From assembly GCA_043757265.1 (NCBI GenBank), contig JAYUQP010000065.1:1-29171 (forward strand): DNA of 29,171 nt, given 5' to 3'. The stretch comes from JANPLN01 sp043757265 (GTDB lineage: Bacteria > Bdellovibrionota > Bdellovibrionia > Bdellovibrionales > JAGQZY01). A program made the position numbers and the translations under genes. This document shows, in pieces, positions 21,925 through 29,171 of this stretch (position 1 is its first letter; each line of letters begins with the position of its first letter). The notes beneath the pieces are model-generated. The model saw nothing but the letters and a program-made list of their open reading frames with translations. It did not search any database and had not been told where the DNA came from.

Positions 21925-22434
21925 ATGTCGACAGATGCAGAGCTGATAGCTCGAGTCCTCATGGATGATGATCAGCAAGCTTTCGAGGTTCTCGTGCAAA
22001 AGAACCAATCGCGACTGCGAAGTTTTTTTCGCAAGATGTGCGGCGGAGACGAGATGCTTGCTGATGACTTGGCCCAGGAAACCTTCCTGAAGGCTTATCG
22101 TGGAATGCAAAGTTACCAGGGGCAGTCGCAATTTATAACCTGGCTGTTTGCGATTGCGAAAAATGTGTTTTACGAACACATTCGGCGAAGCGAAGCATTT
22201 ACTGATCTTCCCGAGGAGATTGATGCAGGTGCCGAAACTGGCCAGGACTTGAAGATGGATATGGCCCGCTGTATGCTAAAATTGGAAGCTACAGAGCGAA
22301 TGGTTCTGACGTTGTCATATATGGAAGGGTTGTCGCAAACCGAAGTGGCGGAGCTTATGAACATTCCGCTAGGTACAGTTAAAACTCACTCGCTGCGTGC
22401 GAAAGAAAAACTCAAATCGCTTTTGGTGCGATGA
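21925..22434 (+). CDS. ECF-type RNA polymerase sigma factor
   Basis: This 169-aa sigma-70-family protein has region 2 at about 20-90 (FEVLVQKNQSRLRSFFRKM, DDLAQETFLKAYRG, FITWLFAIAKNVFYEHIRR) and region 4 at about 110-165 (LKLEATERMVLTLSYMEGL, QTEVAELMNIPLGTVKTH). Regions 1 and 3 are absent, as in ECF sigmas. It should direct RNA polymerase to a small regulon on an envelope or stress signal. It overlaps the next gene as ATGA, the usual sigma/anti-sigma coupling. Confidence 0.95.
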   Translation: MSTDAELIARVLMDDDQQAFEVLVQKNQSRLRSFFRKMCGGDEMLADDLAQETFLKAYRGMQSYQGQSQFITWLFAIAKNVFYEHIRRSEAFTDLPEEIDAGAETGQDLKMDMARCMLKLEATERMVLTLSYMEGLSQTEVAELMNIPLGTVKTHSLRAKEKLKSLLVR

Positions 22435-22808
22435 GTAAGAAGAAGAATGAGGTCAACATGAAGAACGATATGGACTCCCTTTTAGAAGATTTTTTGATGG
22501 ACAATCACGTTGAAGACAATGGCTTTTCGCAAAGAGTGATGGAACAACTTCCAAAAGCCCCGGCGTTGGCGTGGTTAAAAGATTTTGCTCCAGCTTTTGC
22601 CTTCAGCGCATTGTGCGTGCTGGGTTGGAACTACCATCATTTACTTTCCAGTTCTCTCTTTATGTATCGCGCAGATTTTTACCAATGGTTCAGTGAAAAC
22701 ATCGGTTCCACGTCCATCACAATCAGTTACACAACGTTGGCTGGCGTAGGTGCCATCGCGGCCTATTTTATCCTCGAAAAAATCATGCACGAGATTGAAA
22801 CCTTCTAA
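22431..22808 (+). CDS. Putative anti-sigma factor, two TM segments
   Basis: This 125-aa protein has a cytoplasmic N-terminal part of about 45 residues (MDSLLEDFLMDN, FSQRVMEQLPKAP). Two hydrophobic segments follow (about 52-75, FAPAFAFSALCVLGW; about 95-115, ISYTTLAGVGAIAAYFIL) separated by a short outside loop. Position overlapping the sigma gene makes an anti-sigma role likely, although I see no classical zinc anti-sigma motif. The start overlaps the sigma stop (ATGA). Met10 at 22458 has its own GAGGT and may be the main start. Confidence 0.75.
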   Translation: MSKKKNEVNMKNDMDSLLEDFLMDNHVEDNGFSQRVMEQLPKAPALAWLKDFAPAFAFSALCVLGWNYHHLLSSSLFMYRADFYQWFSENIGSTSITISYTTLAGVGAIAAYFILEKIMHEIETF

Positions 22809-22924
22809 GCAGGACACAGACCTTAGCGTTACTAATCTAGGCTTTTCCAAAATCACGAATCAGGATTTCGAAACGCCACTGATCTTCCGTCTACACATTA
22901 ACAGCCAAATGCTATACATCACCG

Positions 22925-22950
22925 GAAAAGGTACCTGGTACCGGCGTTTT
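22925..22950. repeat. GTAC-N3-GTAC hairpin (CTG loop), terminator-like
   Basis: AAAAGGTAC-CTG-GTACC followed by GGCGTTTTTA. The T-run and place after the sigma operon suggest it may act as a terminator. Confidence 0.6.
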
Positions 22951-23052
22951 TATCCGCTTTCAGATCCATTTAACTGGCAAACATCACCGGAAATGTTACT
23001 TGGTATCTTTTCATGCGGGTGCCTCGGCTACATGACGCAAATCTCAACCAAA

Positions 23053-23123
23053 AGGTACGGCAAGGGGACAAAGACGCCTTCGGCGCTCGTTCACGAGCCG
23101 AGCTCGTTCCGGTCCCCGTACCT
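23053..23123. repeat. Composite hairpin
   Basis: AGGTAC (23053) pairs with GTACCT (23118-23123) and GGGGAC pairs with GTCCCC (23112-23117) across a 5-nt bulge. The interior forms a CGG-CTCG/CGAGCCG stem with a TTCA loop. It is a structured block attached to the palindrome family. Confidence 0.6.
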
Positions 23124-23129
23124 AAAATC

Positions 23130-23161
23130 GTACGGCGTACCATAAAAGGAACGGCGTACCT
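23130..23161. repeat. Inverted copy of the 20721 palindrome cluster
   Basis: The reverse complement is 31/32 identical to 20721-20752. With that copy it brackets the membrane protein / sigma / anti-sigma operon as terminal inverted repeats about 2.4 kb apart. Confidence 0.8.
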
Positions 23162-23229
23162 ATTTATCGAGCAAAGTGTATACCGGCATGGCGGCGCTAT
23201 CCTGCGCCTACGCATTCATGACTTTTTTG

Positions 23230-23937
23230 TTAAAGCGGAGCTAGCTTTTGGGCGAAGGTGGAGTCGCGTTTGAAGGCGAAGCCTTTTCGTTTTTCTACCT
23301 CGAATCCAGAAGCAGTTAGGGCCCGGCGGAGGTCGCCTGTGCAGGCGTACGTCGACATAAAACAGGGATCAGCAGCAGTGTGTTTAAAAAAATGATTTAA
23401 GAATTCTGGCGTCCATAGATCGGGGCTGGTTTTTCCGCAGAAGGCATCAAACAGAATTCCGTTTGCTAAAGATAAATCCGATTTTAAATCCACTGCCCCC
23501 TCAACGCTTAAAATTCCTTGCCGTAAAAAGTTTTGCAACTGCTTCAAAATTTCCACTTCTGAAAGTGCATACTTCTCAGCGTAAAAATCAAGAATCTGAT
23601 CGTACACCGAGTTCAAAGGAGACGCGTCCTGCTTTATCCACGCAATAAAATAATCTCGAAGCTTAGCAACAAGCTCAAAACTGCGCACGAGAGTAGGTGG
23701 TTTTTTTTGCACGAGTGACTCGCAAGCAATCAAGATTTCGTTGTACCCGATCCCAAGACCCAGCGAAATAAAAGAGGGAGCCCCACAATGTTTAAACGCC
23801 AAAGCGACCGTGGGTTGATAAATATACTGGGTTTCGCTAAACGCGCCCTCCACAGAATGCATCGGCTCCCACGTTGGCGGGAGACTTAAAGACGGGCTCT
23901 GGTCGTTTGTAGTTATATTTTTAAACTCAAATGCCAT
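23230..23937 (-). CDS. MnmD-like tRNA (mnm5s2U34) methyltransferase
   Basis: This 235-aa SAM-dependent methyltransferase fits the MnmD/DUF752 domain, which finishes mnm5s2U at the tRNA wobble base. Motifs are PTWEPMHSVEGAFSETQYIY (near the N-terminus), GLGIGYNEI (SAM loop), ILFDAFCGKTSPDLW, and STYACTGDLRRALTASGFEVEKRKGFAFKRD at the end. It lacks the C-terminal FAD domain of the fused MnmC, so it is the stand-alone form. I chose ATG 23937 with AAAAGGG upstream. A GTG 75 bp earlier would overlap the divergent radical SAM gene. Confidence 0.85.
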   Translation of the reverse strand: MAFEFKNITTNDQSPSLSLPPTWEPMHSVEGAFSETQYIYQPTVALAFKHCGAPSFISLGLGIGYNEILIACESLVQKKPPTLVRSFELVAKLRDYFIAWIKQDASPLNSVYDQILDFYAEKYALSEVEILKQLQNFLRQGILSVEGAVDLKSDLSLANGILFDAFCGKTSPDLWTPEFLNHFFKHTAADPCFMSTYACTGDLRRALTASGFEVEKRKGFAFKRDSTFAQKLAPL

Positions 23938-23998
23938 TGTAACCCTTTTAGAGCCTATTACTAGTTGCCAGAGCTGTCCGTTTTCGTTAGTTAATGCT

Positions 23999-24970
23999 AT
24001 GCGTTTTGGCACAGAACTGCTTCCTTATAACCCCATTTCTGCCTATTACAAAAAGCTTTTTGGGCAAAAGGTTTTTAAGGTTCCTGTTTCCATTGCGGAA
24101 GACTGCCCCAATCGAGCCGGCATCAAGGGAATGAAGACGTGTATTTTTTGCGACGAGCACGGGTCGTTTGCCTACCCTGAAAGTCAAAAAGATCAGCTAT
24201 TAAAACAGATAGTAAAGCATCAAGCCAAAGTGTCGGAGCGTTTTAACTCTAAAAAGTTTTTAGTTTATTTTCAGGCCTACACCAGCACGTTCACGCAGCT
24301 GCAAAAAATCAAAGATGCTTTCGAAGTGGCTATGCAACAGCCCGACATGGTCGGAATTGTTGTAGGAACGCGCCCCGATTGCTTATCTGATGCGCTTTTA
24401 GATCTTTGGAAAGAAACTTCCGAAAAAACTTTTTTATCCATCGAAATCGGTGTGCAAAGTTTTGACAACAAACAATTGGATTGGATGCGACGTGGACACA
24501 CCGCAGAGCAATCCATCAAGGCGATTAAGCGCATTCGTGAAAGATGCCCAAAGGTTGATTTAGGAGTGCATATGATGTTTGGCTGGCCAGGCGAAACACT
24601 GGAAGATGTTCGCCAATCAGCACGAAATTGTAATGAGCTCCCAATTAACAATGTAAAATTGCACAACTTGCATGTTTTAAAAAACACACCACTTGCAGAT
24701 ATGTTTTTCAAGAAAGAATTCACCCCGGTGGAATTTGATGAGTATTGCTCAATGGTGGGCGCATTTCTAACTGAACTTTCGCCTGAGCTGTATCTGCATC
24801 GTCTTGTGGCCGTTGCCTCGCGCTGGGACGAGCTGATCGCGCCCGAGTGGACTCGGCATAAAATGACCAACTATCAAAAAATAATCGAATACCTTAACTT
24901 CAATCAGATCTACCAAGGTCAAATGCTTCCAGCAGATCCAACAACGCGCAGGTATGAAATTACTTTATGA
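23999..24970 (+). CDS. yhcC: YhcC-type radical SAM protein (TIGR01212 family)
   Basis: This 323-aa protein has a 4Fe-4S cluster motif C36-x11-C48-x2-C51 in a CPNR...KGMKTCIFC context, which is characteristic of YhcC rather than the usual CxxxCxxC. Further motifs are YFQAYTSTF, VGTRPDCLSD, EIGVQSFDN, RGHTAEQS, HMMFGWPGE, and VKLHNLHVLKNTPLA near the C-terminus. The exact reaction of YhcC is not established. Divergent pairing with MnmD could hint at tRNA modification, but this is inference. ATG 23999 has no strong ribosome site. Confidence 0.92.
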   Translation: MRFGTELLPYNPISAYYKKLFGQKVFKVPVSIAEDCPNRAGIKGMKTCIFCDEHGSFAYPESQKDQLLKQIVKHQAKVSERFNSKKFLVYFQAYTSTFTQLQKIKDAFEVAMQQPDMVGIVVGTRPDCLSDALLDLWKETSEKTFLSIEIGVQSFDNKQLDWMRRGHTAEQSIKAIKRIRERCPKVDLGVHMMFGWPGETLEDVRQSARNCNELPINNVKLHNLHVLKNTPLADMFFKKEFTPVEFDEYCSMVGAFLTELSPELYLHRLVAVASRWDELIAPEWTRHKMTNYQKIIEYLNFNQIYQGQMLPADPTTRRYEITL

Positions 24971-25014
24971 AAATAATGATGGAACCAAATAATGAAAAAA
25001 ATTGAAAAAGAATT

Positions 25015-25683
25015 ATGAAAAAGAATGATGACCAACAAATTCAACTCGTTAAAGAAGCTATCGTTCGCTATTGCAATCTGTTGCATAAAAAAAATATGCT
25101 GGCAGCCGCCGACGGCAACGTAAGCTATCGCATTTCGGACGGCGAAATATTAATAACGCCATCAGGAGTTCCCAAAGCATTTATCGAAGCTGATGACATC
25201 GCGGTGATCGATCTTGCAAATAATATTATCAAAGGCCGTCCATCGGGTGAACGCCAGATGCATCTTGAGGTTTACCGTAAGTGCCCGCAGGCGCGAGCCG
25301 TGGTGCACGCTCATCCGCCGTCAGCCATCGCGTGGTCGGTGGCGTATCCCGAAATGGAAGAGTTGCCAGCAGAATGTTTGTCGGAAGTGATCCTAGCAGC
25401 TGGGAGAATTCCCATCGTTCCTTATGCCCGCCCTGGCGGAATCGAAATGGGAACAAATCTGCATGCTTTTTTACCGGAGTGTCGCGCGATGATTTTGAGT
25501 CGCCACGGCGCGATTTGTTGGGGTGAGTCCCTGCGTGAAGCCTATTGTGGCATGGAGCGGATCGAGCATTCGGCTGATATCTTGATGCGCGCAAAATCCT
25601 TAGGGCAGCTGACCTCGCTGCCTGACGAGGAAGTGGCTGCACTTCGCGAGATGCGGAAAAAAATGGGAGATCGTCTGTTGTGA
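25015..25683 (+). CDS. Class II aldolase, FucA/Ald2-like (MTA-disposal cluster)
   Basis: This 222-aa zinc aldolase has Glu79 in PSGE and zinc ligands His98 and His100 (VVHAHPP) and His164 (SRHGAICW). These match the Glu73/His92/His94/His155 set of fuculose-1-phosphate aldolase. GNVSYR and ITPSGVP fit that branch. The DKG and S-A-E-T-x-L-H features I expect in MtnB dehydratase are missing, so I favour aldolase over mtnB. Followed directly by mtnA (GTGA overlap) and MTA phosphorylase, it likely splits 5-methylthioribulose-1-P (or the 5-deoxy form) into DHAP and an aldehyde. MtnB remains the alternative. Confidence 0.82.
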   Translation: MKKNDDQQIQLVKEAIVRYCNLLHKKNMLAAADGNVSYRISDGEILITPSGVPKAFIEADDIAVIDLANNIIKGRPSGERQMHLEVYRKCPQARAVVHAHPPSAIAWSVAYPEMEELPAECLSEVILAAGRIPIVPYARPGGIEMGTNLHAFLPECRAMILSRHGAICWGESLREAYCGMERIEHSADILMRAKSLGQLTSLPDEEVAALREMRKKMGDRLL

Positions 25684-26705
25684 ATTTAATTTCCCGCGCG
25701 CTCAAGTTTCAGGACGGAAAACTTTCAATTCTAGATCAACAGCTATTGCCCCTCGTGCAAAAATGGATCGCCATCGATAATCCTGAAGAAATGATCTTGG
25801 TGATTCAAAGCCTCAAGGTTCGCGGTGCCCCACTGATCGGTGTGGCAGCAGCGTTGTCGCTTGCCGATTGGTACCAAAATACCAAGCCCACGCGTAATGT
25901 CTTTTTAGCACAGGCGCAACGAATGCGCGACGCGCGTCCCACCGCGATTAATTTAATGAACGCAGTGGACCGAATTATAAAAGTTCCTGAAAGCGAAATC
26001 TTTGCAACAGCTATCCATTTGTTTAACGAGGATGTGAAGCTGTGCGAGCAAATGAGTCTGTGTGCAAGTGAGATGATTGCAAGCGGCGATGGTGTGCTCA
26101 CTCATTGCAACACCGGGGGGCTTGCCACCGTGGGCATCGGCACAGCTCTCGGTGCGATCAGCAAAGCGTGGGAGCAAAAAAAGCAAATTCATGTGTACGT
26201 GGACGAAACGCGGCCGCTGCTGCAAGGCGGGCGGCTAACGACCTGGGAATTAGAACAAATGCAAATTCCGCACACGTTGATTTGCGACAACATGGCTGGC
26301 TATTTAATGTCGCAAGGAAAAATTCAAAAAACTTTTGTCGGCACCGATCGAATTGCAATGAACGGTGATTTTGCAAACAAAGTGGGAACTTACTCGGTGG
26401 CGGTACTGTGCCATTACCATAAAATTCCTTTTTACGTTGTCGCACCCTCGACAACCGTTGATAAAAACTGTTCGTCGGGAAAAGAAATTCCCATCGAACA
26501 GCGAAAGCCCTTCGAGGTGCGCGGTGTGGAGGGATCTTTTAACGGTGCATTTTCCGCAGTACAGTGGGCGCCCGAAACTTCGCCTGTTTACAACCCTGCG
26601 TTTGATGTGACGCCGGTAGATCTTGTAACTGGAATTATCATTGATGATCAGTATTTTTCGCAAAGTGAATTAAAAGCCGGTGTTCTAAGTAATAGGTACA
26701 GCTAG
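25680..26705 (+). CDS. mtnA: S-methyl-5-thioribose-1-phosphate isomerase
   Basis: MtnA converts methylthioribose-1-P to methylthioribulose-1-P, and also handles 5-deoxyribose-1-P in some bacteria. At 341 aa it has family length. Motifs are RGAP (48-51), the catalytic Cys143 in THCNTGGLATVG, DETRPLLQGGRLT, and the catalytic Asp223 in GTDRIAMNGD. VAPSTTVD and the E-I-P-I-E loop follow. GTG start 25680 overlaps the aldolase stop by 4 nt. Downstream, 61 bp with a 13-bp tandem repeat separates it from the phosphorylase gene. Confidence 0.95.
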   Translation: MNLISRALKFQDGKLSILDQQLLPLVQKWIAIDNPEEMILVIQSLKVRGAPLIGVAAALSLADWYQNTKPTRNVFLAQAQRMRDARPTAINLMNAVDRIIKVPESEIFATAIHLFNEDVKLCEQMSLCASEMIASGDGVLTHCNTGGLATVGIGTALGAISKAWEQKKQIHVYVDETRPLLQGGRLTTWELEQMQIPHTLICDNMAGYLMSQGKIQKTFVGTDRIAMNGDFANKVGTYSVAVLCHYHKIPFYVVAPSTTVDKNCSSGKEIPIEQRKPFEVRGVEGSFNGAFSAVQWAPETSPVYNPAFDVTPVDLVTGIIIDDQYFSQSELKAGVLSNRYS

Positions 26706-26708
26706 ACT

Positions 26709-26753
26709 GTACAGGAAAAAAGTACAGGAAAAAAGTACAGGAAAAAAGACAGG
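26709..26753 (+). repeat. 13-bp tandem repeat (3 perfect units plus a partial) between mtnA and the phosphorylase gene
   Basis: GTACAGGAAAAAA occurs at 26709, 26722 and 26735, then a decayed GACAGG. Each unit contains AGGA, resembling a ribosome site. The functional site of the next gene (GGGAG) lies just after the array. Confidence 0.85.
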
Positions 26754-26766
26754 TGAGGGAGATTTT

Positions 26767-27612
26767 ATGTGGGCAATAATCGGCGGATCGGGTTTCGAAA
26801 AATTTGACCAATTTAAAGCATTAGAAAACCTCGATCGATCAACACCATTTGGGCAATGTTCCGAAGGACTTAAAAAAGGCGTTGTCGCCGAGCAGGAAGT
26901 CTTATTTTTACCTCGCCACGGCCTGCACCACAATCTCACTCCATCCACCGTCAACTACTGCGCTAACATCTACGCTCTTAAGAAACATGGGGCCCGCCAA
27001 GTTCTGGCATTTTCGGCGGTGGGAAGTTTGCGCAATGATTTGCCTCCGGGCGATATGGTTGTGCCAAACCAATACATCAACTTTACTAAAAACCGGATTT
27101 CCTCGTTTAGTGGGGAAGGCATTGTTTCGCACACGTCGCTTGCCATCCCGGTTTCGCATAATTTGATCGAAGAAACAAAAAAAGCAGCGGCCAAAGCTAC
27201 TTTTAAATGCCATTTCGACAAAGTGTCTATCGTGGTGGAAGGTCCGCACTTTTCGACAAAAGCGGAGTCCAATTTATTTCGATCGTGGGGCGCTGACATC
27301 ATTGGCATGACGGCGTTTCCCGAATACGCCTTGGCCCGCGAAGCAGGCCTCGCTTTTTTGCCTTGCAGTTTTGTAACGGACTACGATTGCTGGAAAGATG
27401 ATATTCCGCACGTGACTGTGCAAGAGGTGATGGAGACGATGAAGAAAAATAATCTCAAGGCCTTCGAAATTGCAAAAGCCATCGTCAACATGCCTAAGGC
27501 TGTCGTCGAAGCAGCGAGTGAGACGGAGAATGGTCTCAAAAACTCAATGATGACGCCACACGAGCTTCTTACAGATGAGCAGCGGCACTGGTTGCAAACC
27601 CTTATTTCCTAG
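26767..27612 (+). CDS. mtnP: S-methyl-5'-thioadenosine phosphorylase
   Basis: This 281-aa PNP/MTAP-family enzyme phosphorolyses MTA to adenine and methylthioribose-1-P, the substrate of MtnA upstream. Motifs are IIGGSGF (phosphate loop), PRHGLHHNLTPSTVNY, FSAVGSL, EGPHFSTKAES, IGMTAFPEYALAREAGL and VTDYDCW (base-binding Asp). All fit MTAP rather than plain purine nucleoside phosphorylase. ATG 26767 has GAGGGAG upstream. It acts in the cytoplasm with MtnA and the aldolase to clear MTA from polyamine or SAM radical metabolism. Confidence 0.93.
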   Translation: MWAIIGGSGFEKFDQFKALENLDRSTPFGQCSEGLKKGVVAEQEVLFLPRHGLHHNLTPSTVNYCANIYALKKHGARQVLAFSAVGSLRNDLPPGDMVVPNQYINFTKNRISSFSGEGIVSHTSLAIPVSHNLIEETKKAAAKATFKCHFDKVSIVVEGPHFSTKAESNLFRSWGADIIGMTAFPEYALAREAGLAFLPCSFVTDYDCWKDDIPHVTVQEVMETMKKNNLKAFEIAKAIVNMPKAVVEAASETENGLKNSMMTPHELLTDEQRHWLQTLIS

Positions 27613-27845
27613 CGCGTTAATTTTTGGTGTGCTCTGCCGTGCAACGGTGGTGATGAAAGTCTGTGAATTCGTGCGCCAAAGTGATTTACAAAAAAGATGC
27701 ACTCTAATGACTCAATTACGCAATCCTGTTACGAAAACAAGACCCCATTTGTCAGACCCCGCCGTTAGGCGAGTTGTGATATCAAGCAAGCTTCCAAAGT
27801 ACGTTGATGTTAAAGCTATCTCGTATTGCCTGCCGATAACAGTGC

Positions 27846-28673
27846 ATGACCCGCGGACAGAAAATTCAGGAACTACTTATTCAAGTCTTAGTATTGCGGT
27901 TTTCTTTTTCTAACATTGTAAATGTAAGCTACCGACCTGTAGTCAATCGCGGGTTGGCCGCGCTGGCTTTTGTTGTCATTCTTTCTGCGTTGATTTTGCA
28001 TCTATTTAACTTTTTACAAAATGATGTTTATTTCAAGGCGATCAAACTCGGCAATTCTCGAAAGTTGTGGATTTTTTTTGTGATTGGTATCAGCGGCATT
28101 GGTTTATGTATTTCTTTTGGATTGGTGAGTCTCCTTTACTTGTCACCCCTCATTCTTGCGTATCCGGCTTATTTTTTCTATCAGCATCGCTGGCTTCCCC
28201 GCGCCATACTGCTTGTTGGTTTGATGTGTGTGACATTTTCGCAGATGAGAATCACGCAGAACGACCGCGTGCATGCGATCGTCATGTGGATGTCAAAACA
28301 TCCTGAACGGTTCAACATTGCCGTGCTCAAAGCGTTCGACCGCAAGAGCCTTACAGCGCGACAAGCATACGACGCTGCAAATATTTTGACTTTACATCCC
28401 GATGAATCGTTTCGCGATTATAAGATGGGGCTTGAATTCGCGCAGATTGCGTTGACCAAGCAGACCAATCCTGTTTTTTCTAAAAAAATCGCTTATATCT
28501 TGGGATGTGCAATGATCGGCGAGCAAAAACTTGAAGGTGCACGCAGTATTGCTTCGAATTACAAAATCGAGGCTCTCACAGACATCTTGGCCGCGAACTC
28601 GCAGTGCGAGCCTTTATCCTTCCGCAAGCCAGCGTCGGTGGTTCGTGCAAAAAGACCAAAGTATTACTTTTGA
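27846..28673 (+). CDS. Membrane protein of unknown function (275 aa)
   Basis: There are three hydrophobic segments in the first half (about 35-55, GLAALAFVVILSALILHLF; 73-100, IFFVIGISGIGLCISFGLVSL; 113-130). A soluble C-terminal part of about 140 residues follows, helical and TPR-like in feel (ALKAFDRKSLTARQAYDAA, DYKMGLEFAQIAL, AYILGCAMIGEQKLEGA). No family recognised. The start is uncertain: ATG 27846 lacks a ribosome site. It converges with ddl, overlapping its 3' end by 10 bp. The upstream gap 27613-27845 shows nothing notable. Confidence 0.65.
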   Translation: MTRGQKIQELLIQVLVLRFSFSNIVNVSYRPVVNRGLAALAFVVILSALILHLFNFLQNDVYFKAIKLGNSRKLWIFFVIGISGIGLCISFGLVSLLYLSPLILAYPAYFFYQHRWLPRAILLVGLMCVTFSQMRITQNDRVHAIVMWMSKHPERFNIAVLKAFDRKSLTARQAYDAANILTLHPDESFRDYKMGLEFAQIALTKQTNPVFSKKIAYILGCAMIGEQKLEGARSIASNYKIEALTDILAANSQCEPLSFRKPASVVRAKRPKYYF

Positions 28674-29171
28674 TATTCGGTTTTCAAACTTAATTTTTCT
28701 TTTTTATTTTCAATGGCTAATCGAATAAGTTCATCGAGCAGTTTCGGATAAGACAGCCCTGAAGCTTCCCACATTTTAGGGTACATGCTAATACTTGTAA
28801 AACCTGGAATCGTGTTCACTTCGTTGAGGTAAATTTTCCCGTCATCTTTATCGAGAAAAAAATCAACGCGCGCCATCCCTCGAAGTTCCAGGCACACAAA
28901 GGCATCGGTGGCCATCTTTTGCAACTGCTGCACAAGCGCCGGAGAAAAACCCTCTGCTGGAATTTTAAGATCAGCCCCGTTTTCATCAATGTACTTTGAT
29001 TCGTAATTGTAAAATTCATGACGTGGAATAATTTCGCCAATGATACTGGCGCGAGGAGTGTGATTCCCAAGCACCGAGCACTCAAGCTCGCGAGCGCTAA
29101 TGGCTTTTTCGGCGAGGACTTTTGTGTCAAAGCTAAAAGCATCGGCGATTTTTTCAGCCGCATCGGCCCTT
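28664..29171 (-). CDS. ddl: D-alanine-D-alanine ligase, C-terminal part (5' end outside window)
   Basis: The frame is open to the window edge, giving about 168 C-terminal residues of Ddl, the ATP-grasp enzyme that makes the D-Ala-D-Ala stem of peptidoglycan. Motifs are ELECSVLGN, GEIIPRHEFYNYESKY (ATP/Mg region), GMARVDFFLD, then the metal and substrate site NEVNTIPGFTSISMYPKMWEASGL. Internal ATG/GTG starts in this frame are not real. The 3' tail (KKEKLSLKTEYQK) overlaps the convergent membrane protein gene by 10 bp. Confidence 0.95.
   Translation of the reverse strand, partial: RADAAEKIADAFSFDTKVLAEKAISARELECSVLGNHTPRASIIGEIIPRHEFYNYESKYIDENGADLKIPAEGFSPALVQQLQKMATDAFVCLELRGMARVDFFLDKDDGKIYLNEVNTIPGFTSISMYPKMWEASGLSYPKLLDELIRLAIENKKEKLSLKTEYQK

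Larger units (their letters stand above)
22809..23229. other. 421-bp gene-free region with hairpin cluster
   Basis: It holds the CTG-loop hairpin (22925-22947), a composite hairpin (23053-23123) and the inverted copy of the left cluster (23130-23161). An open frame across it (22750-23145) overlaps the anti-sigma gene and lacks coding character. Confidence 0.5.

Noticed and set aside
22750..23145. 131-aa open frame after the anti-sigma gene
   Set aside because: It overlaps the real gene in another frame and runs through palindromes.
26709..26753. CRISPR-like array
   Set aside because: Units are 13 bp and directly adjacent, with no spacers and no cas genes.
27575..27913. 112-aa open frame between the phosphorylase and the membrane protein
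   Set aside because: It overlaps both neighbours out of frame and has no family features.

Overview
The window reads as chromosome from a Bdellovibrionota-like (Bdellovibrio/Pseudobdellovibrio-type) didermic predator or a relative. This is inferred from protein style: lipoproteins with an odd F-F-Q-N-C lipobox, many small secreted proteins of unknown function, moderate G+C, and frequent GTG/TTG starts. No marker gene settles the taxonomy.

Layout. (1) 1-3.2 kb: folate/glycine one-carbon operon folD-gcvT-gcvH with 1-base overlaps, then three small GNRA-capped hairpin repeats and a tRNA-Leu(UAG). gcvP is not present anywhere in the window. (2) 3.2-10.4 kb: a compact (~7.2 kb) integrative element lodged in the 3' end of the tRNA-Leu gene. 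It carries a large serine recombinase whose stop codon lies inside the tRNA, a small overlapping ORF, a 24-bp-arm palindrome nested in a second inverted repeat, a replication-relaxation-type DNA-binding protein, a membrane protein, an HTH regulator with a palindromic operator candidate, two exported proteins of unknown function, a HigBA-type toxin-antitoxin pair and a small HTH protein. Its right end is an array of four further tRNA-3'-end fragments in both orientations, set in a ~150-bp tandem repeat. (3) 10.6-18 kb: secreted proteins and lipoproteins of unknown function, a left-handed beta-helix acyltransferase-like membrane protein, and an AraC-type regulator. (4) 18-24 kb: nitronate-monooxygenase-like flavoprotein divergent from a hotdog (DUF4442-like) protein, an endonuclease/exonuclease/phosphatase-family protein, then a membrane protein / ECF sigma / anti-sigma-like operon. 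This stretch is dotted with GTAC-N3-GTAC hairpins found nowhere else in the window, and a 32-bp pair of them (31/32 identical) flanks the sigma operon in inverted orientation. (5) 23.2-29.2 kb: MnmD-like methyltransferase, YhcC-type radical SAM protein, a three-gene 5'-methylthioadenosine disposal cluster (class II aldolase, mtnA, MTA phosphorylase), a membrane protein and the 3' part of ddl.

Best candidates for something undescribed: the tRNA-Leu-targeting serine-recombinase element with its tRNA-fragment array (3.2-10.55 kb), and the hairpin-flanked sigma module (20.7-23.2 kb). The aldolase-mtnA-mtnP cluster fits the DHAP-shunt type of MTA/5'-deoxyadenosine salvage better than the full methionine salvage cycle.
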